DNA from: Pocillopora verrucosa
Lineage: Eukaryota > Cnidaria > Anthozoa > Scleractinia > Pocilloporidae
Assembly (NCBI RefSeq): GCF_036669915.1
Contig: NC_089316.1
Span: 28,721,540 to 28,785,539, forward strand
Reading direction: 5' to 3'
Length of the DNA: 64,000 nt
The position numbers and the translations under genes are program-made. The notes under the pieces were generated by a model that was given only the letters and a program-made list of their open reading frames with translations, ran no database searches and was not told the origin of the DNA. Below are positions 46,794 to 58,137 of this stretch, one piece after another (the first letter of the stretch is position 1; each line of letters starts with the position of its first letter).

Positions 46794-46979
46794 TGGGCCG
46801 CACTCGGAGGTAGTGCTATACCGAGGCAACCCGTGGCTGGGACGAGGCAAGCCTCTTTTCCACAGCCCAGTTCCAAAAATCAGTTTAATATATGAGCTGC
46901 TCAATGAGCAGCNNNNNNNNNNNNNNNNNNNNNNNNNNNNNNNNNNNNNNNNNNNNNNNNNNNNNNNNNNNNNNNCGAT
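46794..46979 (-). ncRNA. U2: U2 snRNA, nt 4-66 masked by N
   Basis: 63 N at 46913-46975. Confidence 0.92.
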
Positions 46980-47485
46980 GCCGAAGCATGCCCTGGGTGA
47001 GGGGGGTGGTCGAGGGATCCTTCCCACGGTTTATGGTGGATAGTAGCAGGTCGCCCCCACAAGCCCTTGCGAGTCCCGCAGACGGTCCCAGAGGCTGACC
47101 CGTTTGGTATCTCCTCACTGTAAGATTTTAAAGCCAGATACACGCACCTACGGAGCTAAAACATTGTATAATAGGTTTTTAGGACACGTTATGTCTCTTG
47201 GGACCCCTCCCTCCCCTCCCTAGGGAATAGTGCTTCAAATCGATGCTCCTCAATGTGTTAACTGGGTTGAGGAAAATACATTAGGGTTAGGTAACGACTT
47301 CGGGGTTAGGGTAACCATTTCTTAGGGTTAGGGTAACAATTTCTTAGGGTTAGAGTATCGATTTCTTAGGGTTAGAGTAACGAAACTAGGGCTTTAGAAT
47401 TTCAAATTCGCCTACACTCAGGGATGTGGCCGCTTTACAGCCTGAACCTGGCCGATAACAAGCAGAATTTCGACCCCATTTCCTC

Positions 47486-47546
47486 GTCTACGACCATACC
47501 ACAGGGAAAGCACCGGTTCTCGTCCGATCACCGAAGTTAAGCCCTG

Positions 47547-47581
<35 letters not shown>

Positions 47582-47605
47582 GGGAATACCCCGTGTTGTA
47601 GGCTT
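47486..47605 (+). rRNA. 5S rRNA: 5S rRNA
   Basis: 120-nt consensus copy. Confidence 0.96.
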
Positions 47606-48586
47606 CAATTTTTTGTCTTGCGAACATCTCTAAACGTTTTATCCCAATAAATAGCTCTCCATACACCACAATTTCACATAGAGAGCCGTAGGTGAGTGAG
47701 GAACAAAATCAAAGCAAAAAACGAGGGGGGGAAAACACCTTTTTGTCAAAAATCGGCCAGCTAATGGCGAAAACTCTAGTGCGATCGACTTTTCTTACAG
47801 AGCGCGCGCGAGCGAGTGAGCACGCGCGAGATGAACAGTTTATGATGTCAAATTCTACTTCTGTGATATCAAATCATTCCAAATAACGAACGAAAAAATG
47901 AATAGGAAAAAAACGCACACTTCTGAGACGCAGTTTTAAGCCATCGTGACGTGGCAAAACACTCGCACACTTCCAAGAGGAGGCGCGCGAAAAACGGCAC
48001 TGAAAGTCGACAATGGTTGGATTCAGACTGCAAACGAATCGGGAAAAAGGTTCGATACTTTTACTACTCTGCTAGTTTGTTTCCTTCCCTCGTTCATTCG
48101 TTCACTCGCTTGCTCGCACAAAGGATACACTAACGATAGCAATAGCATTTCTAAAAGCGGCTCCAGTGACAATAAAACCGCTCAAAAGGTTCAAAGTGTA
48201 CTCACGGTCCAAGTCGAATGCCCTTCTATGCTCGCTCGCTCGGTCGATCGGCCGTTTGGTTTCCTTTCATTTCCTTTCCCTTCGCGCGCATAGCACAGCA
48301 CGGCACGGCACGCACAACCTGCAAATACAAACGAACAGGACTTTACACACAATAGAGCAGACAGGCCTTGAACAAAAACAGCCAGCAAAGTTACGCACCG
48401 CCCCGAAACTCACCTTGTTTCCTTCCTCCAGTCTCTCCAATGCACTTCTACCCCTCCAAACGTGCCAACACCTTGGCCAGTTGTGCGTCCTTTGCTTTCT
48501 TTGCAAGTCTACCGGTCCACTGCAAAAGCAAAAATACCCTCGATAGTCAGTAAGAGGGCCATATAGACATAGTTTGGATGACTTTT

Positions 48587-48630
48587 GCGGGGACGAGCGC
48601 GAACGCAGGTCCCCACTACCAGAAATTATA

Positions 48631-48673
<43 letters not shown>

Positions 48674-48751
48674 AGTCGAAGTGCAATGAAAGGGCCTCGC
48701 CTTGAGAGGACTGCCTCCTTGATCACAGTACCTCCCGCGTCAGGTAAGTAT
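48587..48751 (-). ncRNA. U1: U1 snRNA
   Basis: 165-nt consensus copy. Confidence 0.96.
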
Positions 48752-48989
48752 GCTTTTTCAGCGTCTGCCCTCGGTGAAAAAATCCACTTACCCCTAGGTC
48801 CTTGTGGTAGTGCTTTGCGCACTTCAGAAAACGTAGGCCAGCGGCCGTTCCTGCCATTGTCTGTTGTCTGAATTATCATCCCTCTTTCACCTCTTCCCCC
48901 TCTAAGGGCGGGCGGGGCTCCTGTAAACATAAAAGAATGCTATACCGTTGACTTTGTTTTGGATTGAATGTGTCTTCCCCAGAGGGAAG

Positions 48990-49175
48990 TGGGCCGCACT
49001 CGGAGGTAGTGCTATACCGAGGCAACCCGTGGCTGGGACGAGGCAAGCCTCTTTTCCACAGCCCAGTTCCAAAAATCAGTTTAATATATGAGCTGCTCAA
49101 TGAGCAGCNNNNNNNNNNNNNNNNNNNNNNNNNNNNNNNNNNNNNNNNNNNNNNNNNNNNNNNNNNNNNNNCGAT
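48990..49175 (-). ncRNA. U2: U2 snRNA, nt 4-66 masked by N
   Basis: 63 N at 49109-49171. Confidence 0.92.
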
Positions 49176-49681
49176 GCCGAAGCATGCCCTGGGTGAGGGG
49201 GGTGGTCGAGGGATCCTTCCCACGGTTTATGGTGGATAGTAGCAGGTCGCCCCCACAAGCCCTTGCGAGTCCCGCAGACGGTCCCAGAGGCTGACCCGTT
49301 TGGTATCTCCTCACTGTAAGATTTTAAAGCCAGATACACGCACCTACGGAGCTAAAACATTGTATAATAGGTTTTTAGGACACGTTATGTCTCTTGGGAC
49401 CCCTCCCTCCCCTCCCTAGGGAATAGTGCTTCAAATCGATGCTCCTCAATGTGTTAACTGGGTTGAGGAAAATACATTAGGGTTAGGTAACGACTTCGGG
49501 GTTAGGGTAACCATTTCTTAGGGTTAGGGTAACAATTTCTTAGGGTTAGAGTATCGATTTCTTAGGGTTAGAGTAACGAAACTAGGGCTTTAGAATTTCA
49601 AATTCGCCTACACTCAGGGATGTGGCCGCTTTACAGCCTGAACCTGGCCGATAACAAGCAGAATTTCGACCCCATTTCCTC

Positions 49682-49742
49682 GTCTACGACCATACCACAG
49701 GGAAAGCACCGGTTCTCGTCCGATCACCGAAGTTAAGCCCTG

Positions 49743-49777
<35 letters not shown>

Positions 49778-49801
49778 GGGAATACCCCGTGTTGTAGGCT
49801 T
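49682..49801 (+). rRNA. 5S rRNA: 5S rRNA
   Basis: 120-nt consensus copy. Confidence 0.96.
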
Positions 49802-50782
49802 CAATTTTTTGTCTTGCGAACATCTCTAAACGTTTTATCCCAATAAATAGCTCTCCATACACCACAATTTCACATAGAGAGCCGTAGGTGAGTGAGGAAC
49901 AAAATCAAAGCAAAAAACGAGGGGGGGAAAACACCTTTTTGTCAAAAATCGGCCAGCTAATGGCGAAAACTCTAGTGCGATCGACTTTTCTTACAGAGCG
50001 CGCGCGAGCGAGTGAGCACGCGCGAGATGAACAGTTTATGATGTCAAATTCTACTTCTGTGATATCAAATCATTCCAAATAACGAACGAAAAAATGAATA
50101 GGAAAAAAACGCACACTTCTGAGACGCAGTTTTAAGCCATCGTGACGTGGCAAAACACTCGCACACTTCCAAGAGGAGGCGCGCGAAAAACGGCACTGAA
50201 AGTCGACAATGGTTGGATTCAGACTGCAAACGAATCGGGAAAAAGGTTCGATACTTTTACTACTCTGCTAGTTTGTTTCCTTCCCTCGTTCATTCGTTCA
50301 CTCGCTTGCTCGCACAAAGGATACACTAACGATAGCAATAGCATTTCTAAAAGCGGCTCCAGTGACAATAAAACCGCTCAAAAGGTTCAAAGTGTACTCA
50401 CGGTCCAAGTCGAATGCCCTTCTATGCTCGCTCGCTCGGTCGATCGGCCGTTTGGTTTCCTTTCATTTCCTTTCCCTTCGCGCGCATAGCACAGCACGGC
50501 ACGGCACGCACAACCTGCAAATACAAACGAACAGGACTTTACACACAATAGAGCAGACAGGCCTTGAACAAAAACAGCCAGCAAAGTTACGCACCGCCCC
50601 GAAACTCACCTTGTTTCCTTCCTCCAGTCTCTCCAATGCACTTCTACCCCTCCAAACGTGCCAACACCTTGGCCAGTTGTGCGTCCTTTGCTTTCTTTGC
50701 AAGTCTACCGGTCCACTGCAAAAGCAAAAATACCCTCGATAGTCAGTAAGAGGGCCATATAGACATAGTTTGGATGACTTTT

Positions 50783-50826
50783 GCGGGGACGAGCGCGAAC
50801 GCAGGTCCCCACTACCAGAAATTATA

Positions 50827-50869
<43 letters not shown>

Positions 50870-50947
50870 AGTCGAAGTGCAATGAAAGGGCCTCGCCTTG
50901 AGAGGACTGCCTCCTTGATCACAGTACCTCCCGCGTCAGGTAAGTAT
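50783..50947 (-). ncRNA. U1: U1 snRNA
   Basis: 165-nt consensus copy. Confidence 0.96.
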
Positions 50948-51185
50948 GCTTTTTCAGCGTCTGCCCTCGGTGAAAAAATCCACTTACCCCTAGGTCCTTG
51001 TGGTAGTGCTTTGCGCACTTCAGAAAACGTAGGCCAGCGGCCGTTCCTGCCATTGTCTGTTGTCTGAATTATCATCCCTCTTTCACCTCTTCCCCCTCTA
51101 AGGGCGGGCGGGGCTCCTGTAAACATAAAAGAATGCTATACCGTTGACTTTGTTTTGGATTGAATGTGTCTTCCCCAGAGGGAAG

Positions 51186-51371
51186 TGGGCCGCACTCGGA
51201 GGTAGTGCTATACCGAGGCAACCCGTGGCTGGGACGAGGCAAGCCTCTTTTCCACAGCCCAGTTCCAAAAATCAGTTTAATATATGAGCTGCTCAATGAG
51301 CAGCNNNNNNNNNNNNNNNNNNNNNNNNNNNNNNNNNNNNNNNNNNNNNNNNNNNNNNNNNNNNNNNCGAT
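51186..51371 (-). ncRNA. U2: U2 snRNA, nt 4-66 masked by N
   Basis: 63 N at 51305-51367. Confidence 0.92.
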
Positions 51372-51877
51372 GCCGAAGCATGCCCTGGGTGAGGGGGGTG
51401 GTCGAGGGATCCTTCCCACGGTTTATGGTGGATAGTAGCAGGTCGCCCCCACAAGCCCTTGCGAGTCCCGCAGACGGTCCCAGAGGCTGACCCGTTTGGT
51501 ATCTCCTCACTGTAAGATTTTAAAGCCAGATACACGCACCTACGGAGCTAAAACATTGTATAATAGGTTTTTAGGACACGTTATGTCTCTTGGGACCCCT
51601 CCCTCCCCTCCCTAGGGAATAGTGCTTCAAATCGATGCTCCTCAATGTGTTAACTGGGTTGAGGAAAATACATTAGGGTTAGGTAACGACTTCGGGGTTA
51701 GGGTAACCATTTCTTAGGGTTAGGGTAACAATTTCTTAGGGTTAGAGTATCGATTTCTTAGGGTTAGAGTAACGAAACTAGGGCTTTAGAATTTCAAATT
51801 CGCCTACACTCAGGGATGTGGCCGCTTTACAGCCTGAACCTGGCCGATAACAAGCAGAATTTCGACCCCATTTCCTC

Positions 51878-51938
51878 GTCTACGACCATACCACAGGGAA
51901 AGCACCGGTTCTCGTCCGATCACCGAAGTTAAGCCCTG

Positions 51939-51973
<35 letters not shown>

Positions 51974-51997
51974 GGGAATACCCCGTGTTGTAGGCTT
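51878..51997 (+). rRNA. 5S rRNA: 5S rRNA
   Basis: 120-nt consensus copy. Confidence 0.96.
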
Positions 51998-52978
51998 CAA
52001 TTTTTTGTCTTGCGAACATCTCTAAACGTTTTATCCCAATAAATAGCTCTCCATACACCACAATTTCACATAGAGAGCCGTAGGTGAGTGAGGAACAAAA
52101 TCAAAGCAAAAAACGAGGGGGGGAAAACACCTTTTTGTCAAAAATCGGCCAGCTAATGGCGAAAACTCTAGTGCGATCGACTTTTCTTACAGAGCGCGCG
52201 CGAGCGAGTGAGCACGCGCGAGATGAACAGTTTATGATGTCAAATTCTACTTCTGTGATATCAAATCATTCCAAATAACGAACGAAAAAATGAATAGGAA
52301 AAAAACGCACACTTCTGAGACGCAGTTTTAAGCCATCGTGACGTGGCAAAACACTCGCACACTTCCAAGAGGAGGCGCGCGAAAAACGGCACTGAAAGTC
52401 GACAATGGTTGGATTCAGACTGCAAACGAATCGGGAAAAAGGTTCGATACTTTTACTACTCTGCTAGTTTGTTTCCTTCCCTCGTTCATTCGTTCACTCG
52501 CTTGCTCGCACAAAGGATACACTAACGATAGCAATAGCATTTCTAAAAGCGGCTCCAGTGACAATAAAACCGCTCAAAAGGTTCAAAGTGTACTCACGGT
52601 CCAAGTCGAATGCCCTTCTATGCTAGCTCGCTCGGTCGATCGGCCGTTTGGTTTCCTTTCATTTCCTTTCCCTTCGCGCGCATAGCACAGCACGGCACGG
52701 CACGCACAACCTGCAAATACAAACGAACAGGACTTTACACACAATAGAGCAGACAGGCCTTGAACAAAAACAGCCAGCAAAGTTACGCACCGCCCCGAAA
52801 CTCACCTTGTTTCCTTCCTCCAGTCTCTCCAATGCACTTCTACCCCTCCAAACGTGCCAACACCTTGGCCAGTTGTGCGTCCTTTGCTTTCTTTGCAAGT
52901 CTACCGGTCCACTGCAAAAGCAAAAATACCCTCGATAGTCAGTAAGAGGGCCATATAGACATAGTTTGGATGACTTTT

Positions 52979-53022
52979 GCGGGGACGAGCGCGAACGCAG
53001 GTCCCCACTACCAGAAATTATA

Positions 53023-53065
<43 letters not shown>

Positions 53066-53142
53066 AGTCGAAGTGCAATGAAAGGGCCTCGCCTTGAGAG
53101 GACTGCCCCTTGATCACAGTACCTCCCGCGTCAGGTAAGTAT
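52979..53142 (-). ncRNA. U1: U1 snRNA
   Basis: One base short near stem-loop I (actgccccttgatc for actgcctccttgatc). The unit also has one substitution in block C (tgctagctcg). Confidence 0.94.
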
Positions 53143-53380
53143 GCTTTTTCAGCGTCTGCCCTCGGTGAAAAAATCCACTTACCCCTAGGTCCTTGTGGTA
53201 GTGCTTTGCGCACTTCAGAAAACGTAGGCCAGCGGCCGTTCCTGCCATTGTCTGTTGTCTGAATTATCATCCCTCTTTCACCTCTTCCCCCTCTAAGGGC
53301 GGGCGGGGCTCCTGTAAACATAAAAGAATGCTATACCGTTGACTTTGTTTTGGATTGAATGTGTCTTCCCCAGAGGGAAG

Positions 53381-53565
53381 TGGGCCGCACTCGGAGGTAG
53401 TGCTATACCGAGGCAACCCGTGGCTGGGACGAGGCAAGCCTCTTTTCCACAGCCCAGTTCCAAAAATCAGTTAATATATGAGCTGCTCAATGAGCAGCNN
53501 NNNNNNNNNNNNNNNNNNNNNNNNNNNNNNNNNNNNNNNNNNNNNNNNNNNNNNNNNNNNNCGAT
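53381..53565 (-). ncRNA. U2: U2 snRNA, nt 4-66 masked by N
   Basis: 63 N at 53499-53561; one T missing in cagttaatat beside the Sm site. Confidence 0.91.
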
Positions 53566-54071
53566 GCCGAAGCATGCCCTGGGTGAGGGGGGTGGTCGAG
53601 GGATCCTTCCCACGGTTTATGGTGGATAGTAGCAGGTCGCCCCCACAAGCCCTTGCGAGTCCCGCAGACGGTCCCAGAGGCTGACCCGTTTGGTATCTCC
53701 TCACTGTAAGATTTTAAAGCCAGATACACGCACCTACGGAGCTAAAACATTGTATAATAGGTTTTTAGGACACGTTATGTCTCTTGGGACCCCTCCCTCC
53801 CCTCCCTAGGGAATAGTGCTTCAAATCGATGCTCCTCAATGTGTTAACTGGGTTGAGGAAAATACATTAGGGTTAGGTAACGACTTCGGGGTTAGGGTAA
53901 CCATTTCTTAGGGTTAGGGTAACAATTTCTTAGGGTTAGAGTATCGATTTCTTAGGGTTAGAGTAACGAAACTAGGGCTTTAGAATTTCAAATTCGCCTA
54001 CACTCAGGGATGTGGCCGCTTTACAGCCTGAACCTGGCCGATAACAAGCAGAATTTCGACCCCATTTCCTC

Positions 54072-54132
54072 GTCTACGACCATACCACAGGGAAAGCACC
54101 GGTTCTCGTCCGATCACCGAAGTTAAGCCCTG

Positions 54133-54167
<35 letters not shown>

Positions 54168-54191
54168 GGGAATACCCCGTGTTGTAGGCTT
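54072..54191 (+). rRNA. 5S rRNA: 5S rRNA
   Basis: 120-nt consensus copy. Confidence 0.96.
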
Positions 54192-55172
54192 CAATTTTTT
54201 GTCTTGCGAACATCTCTAAACGTTTTATCCCAATAAATAGCTCTCCATACACCACAATTTCACATAGAGAGCCGTAGGTGAGTGAGGAACAAAATCAAAG
54301 CAAAAAACGAGGGGGGGAAAACACCTTTTTGTCAAAAATCGGCCAGCTAATGGCGAAAACTCTAGTGCGATCGACTTTTCTTACAGAGCGCGCGCGAGCG
54401 AGTGAGCACGCGCGAGATGAACAGTTTATGATGTCAAATTCTACTTCTGTGATATCAAATCATTCCAAATAACGAACGAAAAAATGAATAGGAAAAAAAC
54501 GCACACTTCTGAGACGCAGTTTTAAGCCATCGTGACGTGGCAAAACACTCGCACACTTCCAAGAGGAGGCGCGCGAAAAACGGCACTGAAAGTCGACAAT
54601 GGTTGGATTCAGACTGCAAACGAATCGGGAAAAAGGTTCGATACTTTTACTACTCTGCTAGTTTGTTTCCTTCCCTCGTTCATTCGTTCACTCGCTTGCT
54701 CGCACAAAGGATACACTAACGATAGCAATAGCATTTCTAAAAGCGGCTCCAGTGACAATAAAACCGCTCAAAAGGTTCAAAGTGTACTCACGGTCCAAGT
54801 CGAATGCCCTTCTATGCTCGCTCGCTCGGTCGATCGGCCGTTTGGTTTCCTTTCATTTCCTTTCCCTTCGCGCGCATAGCACAGCACGGCACGGCACGCA
54901 CAACCTGCAAATACAAACGAACAGGACTTTACACACAATAGAGCAGACAGGCCTTGAACAAAAACAGCCAGCAAAGTTACGCACCGCCCCGAAACTCACC
55001 TTGTTTCCTTCCTCCAGTCTCTCCAATGCACTTCTACCCCTCCAAACGTGCCAACACCTTGGCCAGTTGTGCGTCCTTTGCTTTCTTTGCAAGTCTACCG
55101 GTCCACTGCAAAAGCAAAAATACCCTCGATAGTCAGTAAGAGGGCCATATAGACATAGTTTGGATGACTTTT

Positions 55173-55216
55173 GCGGGGACGAGCGCGAACGCAGGTCCCC
55201 ACTACCAGAAATTATA

Positions 55217-55259
<43 letters not shown>

Positions 55260-55337
55260 AGTCGAAGTGCAATGAAAGGGCCTCGCCTTGAGAGGACTGC
55301 CTCCTTGATCACAGTACCTCCCGCGTCAGGTAAGTAT
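55173..55337 (-). ncRNA. U1: U1 snRNA
   Basis: 165-nt consensus copy. Confidence 0.96.
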
Positions 55338-55575
55338 GCTTTTTCAGCGTCTGCCCTCGGTGAAAAAATCCACTTACCCCTAGGTCCTTGTGGTAGTGCT
55401 TTGCGCACTTCAGAAAACGTAGGCCAGCGGCCGTTCCTGCCATTGTCTGTTGTCTGAATTATCATCCCTCTTTCACCTCTTCCCCCTCTAAGGGCGGGCG
55501 GGGCTCCTGTAAACATAAAAGAATGCTATACCGTTGACTTTGTTTTGGATTGAATGTGTCTTCCCCAGAGGGAAG

Positions 55576-55761
55576 TGGGCCGCACTCGGAGGTAGTGCTA
55601 TACCGAGGCAACCCGTGGCTGGGACGAGGCAAGCCTCTTTTCCACAGCCCAGTTCCAAAAATCAGTTTAATATATGAGCTGCTCAATGAGCAGCNNNNNN
55701 NNNNNNNNNNNNNNNNNNNNNNNNNNNNNNNNNNNNNNNNNNNNNNNNNNNNNNNNNCGAT
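55576..55761 (-). ncRNA. U2: U2 snRNA, nt 4-66 masked by N
   Basis: 63 N at 55695-55757. Confidence 0.92.
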
Positions 55762-56267
55762 GCCGAAGCATGCCCTGGGTGAGGGGGGTGGTCGAGGGAT
55801 CCTTCCCACGGTTTATGGTGGATAGTAGCAGGTCGCCCCCACAAGCCCTTGCGAGTCCCGCAGACGGTCCCAGAGGCTGACCCGTTTGGTATCTCCTCAC
55901 TGTAAGATTTTAAAGCCAGATACACGCACCTACGGAGCTAAAACATTGTATAATAGGTTTTTAGGACACGTTATGTCTCTTGGGACCCCTCCCTCCCCTC
56001 CCTAGGGAATAGTGCTTCAAATCGATGCTCCTCAATGTGTTAACTGGGTTGAGGAAAATACATTAGGGTTAGGTAACGACTTCGGGGTTAGGGTAACCAT
56101 TTCTTAGGGTTAGGGTAACAATTTCTTAGGGTTAGAGTATCGATTTCTTAGGGTTAGAGTAACGAAACTAGGGCTTTAGAATTTCAAATTCGCCTACACT
56201 CAGGGATGTGGCCGCTTTACAGCCTGAACCTGGCCGATAACAAGCAGAATTTCGACCCCATTTCCTC

Positions 56268-56328
56268 GTCTACGACCATACCACAGGGAAAGCACCGGTT
56301 CTCGTCCGATCACCGAAGTTAAGCCCTG

Positions 56329-56363
<35 letters not shown>

Positions 56364-56387
56364 GGGAATACCCCGTGTTGTAGGCTT
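56268..56387 (+). rRNA. 5S rRNA: 5S rRNA
   Basis: 120-nt consensus copy. Confidence 0.96.
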
Positions 56388-57368
56388 CAATTTTTTGTCT
56401 TGCGAACATCTCTAAACGTTTTATCCCAATAAATAGCTCTCCATACACCACAATTTCACATAGAGAGCCGTAGGTGAGTGAGGAACAAAATCAAAGCAAA
56501 AAACGAGGGGGGGAAAACACCTTTTTGTCAAAAATCGGCCAGCTAATGGCGAAAACTCTAGTGCGATCGACTTTTCTTACAGAGCGCGCGCGAGCGAGTG
56601 AGCACGCGCGAGATGAACAGTTTATGATGTCAAATTCTACTTCTGTGATATCAAATCATTCCAAATAACGAACGAAAAAATGAATAGGAAAAAAACGCAC
56701 ACTTCTGAGACGCAGTTTTAAGCCATCGTGACGTGGCAAAACACTCGCACACTTCCAAGAGGAGGCGCGCGAAAAACGGCACTGAAAGTCGACAATGGTT
56801 GGATTCAGACTGCAAACGAATCGGGAAAAAGGTTCGATACTTTTACTACTCTGCTAGTTTGTTTCCTTCCCTCGTTCATTCGTTCACTCGCTTGCTCGCA
56901 CAAAGGATACACTAACGATAGCAATAGCATTTCTAAAAGCGGCTCCAGTGACAATAAAACCGCTCAAAAGGTTCAAAGTGTACTCACGGTCCAAGTCGAA
57001 TGCCCTTCTATGCTCGCTCGCTCGGTCGATCGGCCGTTTGGTTTCCTTTCATTTCCTTTCCCTTCGCGCGCATAGCACAGCACGGCACGGCACGCACAAC
57101 CTGCAAATACAAACGAACAGGACTTTACACACAATAGAGCAGACAGGCCTTGAACAAAAACAGCCAGCAAAGTTACGCACCGCCCCGAAACTCACCTTGT
57201 TTCCTTCCTCCAGTCTCTCCAATGCACTTCTACCCCTCCAAACGTGCCAACACCTTGGCCAGTTGTGCGTCCTTTGCTTTCTTTGCAAGTCTACCGGTCC
57301 ACTGCAAAAGCAAAAATACCCTCGATAGTCAGTAAGAGGGCCATATAGACATAGTTTGGATGACTTTT

Positions 57369-57412
57369 GCGGGGACGAGCGCGAACGCAGGTCCCCACTA
57401 CCAGAAATTATA

Positions 57413-57455
<43 letters not shown>

Positions 57456-57531
57456 AGTCGAAGTGCAATGAAAGGGCCTCGCCTTGAGAGGACTGCCTCC
57501 TTGATCACAGTACCTCCCGCGTCAGGTAAGT
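57369..57531 (-). ncRNA. U1: U1 snRNA body downstream of LINE
   Basis: Nucleotide 3 to end, consensus, directly after the LINE's A-rich end. Confidence 0.88.
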
Positions 57532-57602
57532 TTTTTTATATTTAAGGTGAACGGCCAGGCTCCCGTGAGGGCGGTGCAATGCCTGCCGATCTCAGACCTA
57601 AT

Positions 57603-57639
57603 CCAACCCATGGCTGAAAGTGCAATGCCTTAGGGTTGG
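57603..57639 (-). promoter_or_regulatory. U1A-type hairpin in LINE tail
   Basis: Same sequence as 37792-37828. The loop heptamer is 57620-57626, and a second AUUGCAC lies at 57574-57580, 46 nt further towards the 3' end. Confidence 0.7.
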
Positions 57640-57784
57640 GTCCACCATAAACCGAGGGTCACCAGACACCAACTTCGTTGGGGAATCGAACCCCACCTCG
57701 CCAAAATTAACACACACACTCCAAAAATTGAACACACTCCTTTCAAAACACCGCGATACAAAAAGAAACAGACACTACTGACAC

Positions 57785-58130
57785 CAGAACCCTCGCACAG
57801 TACACCAGTTAAGGAGACCCAGTGCAGGGGGTCACACTACCGGATACAACACCGACCGCCCAGATTAGGGCCATGCATCACAAAAAACCTCCGTGCAGTA
57901 CACCAATAAAGGAGACCCAGCACAAGAGGACACAGAACAAGAACAAAACGAACACAATGCCCAGATTAGGGCCATGCAGCAGAAACCTCCGTGCAGTACA
58001 CCAATCAAGGAGACCCAGCACCGGAGGACACAGAACAAAACAAACGAAATGCCCAGATTAGGGCCACCCAACACAGAACACAAACAGACAAAAACCACAA
58101 TGCCCAGATTAGGGCCATGCAGCGCGCGGG
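57785..58130 (-). repeat. 3' UTR minisatellite of the LINE
   Basis: Degenerate tandem repeats of about 90-100 bp, each holding tggccctaatctgggcat and a ctgggtctcctt-to-gtactgcacggagg block. The first motif recurs at about 57860, 57960, 58052 and 58102. Absent from the ORF1-only element. Confidence 0.75.
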
Positions 58131-58137
58131 AAACCGG

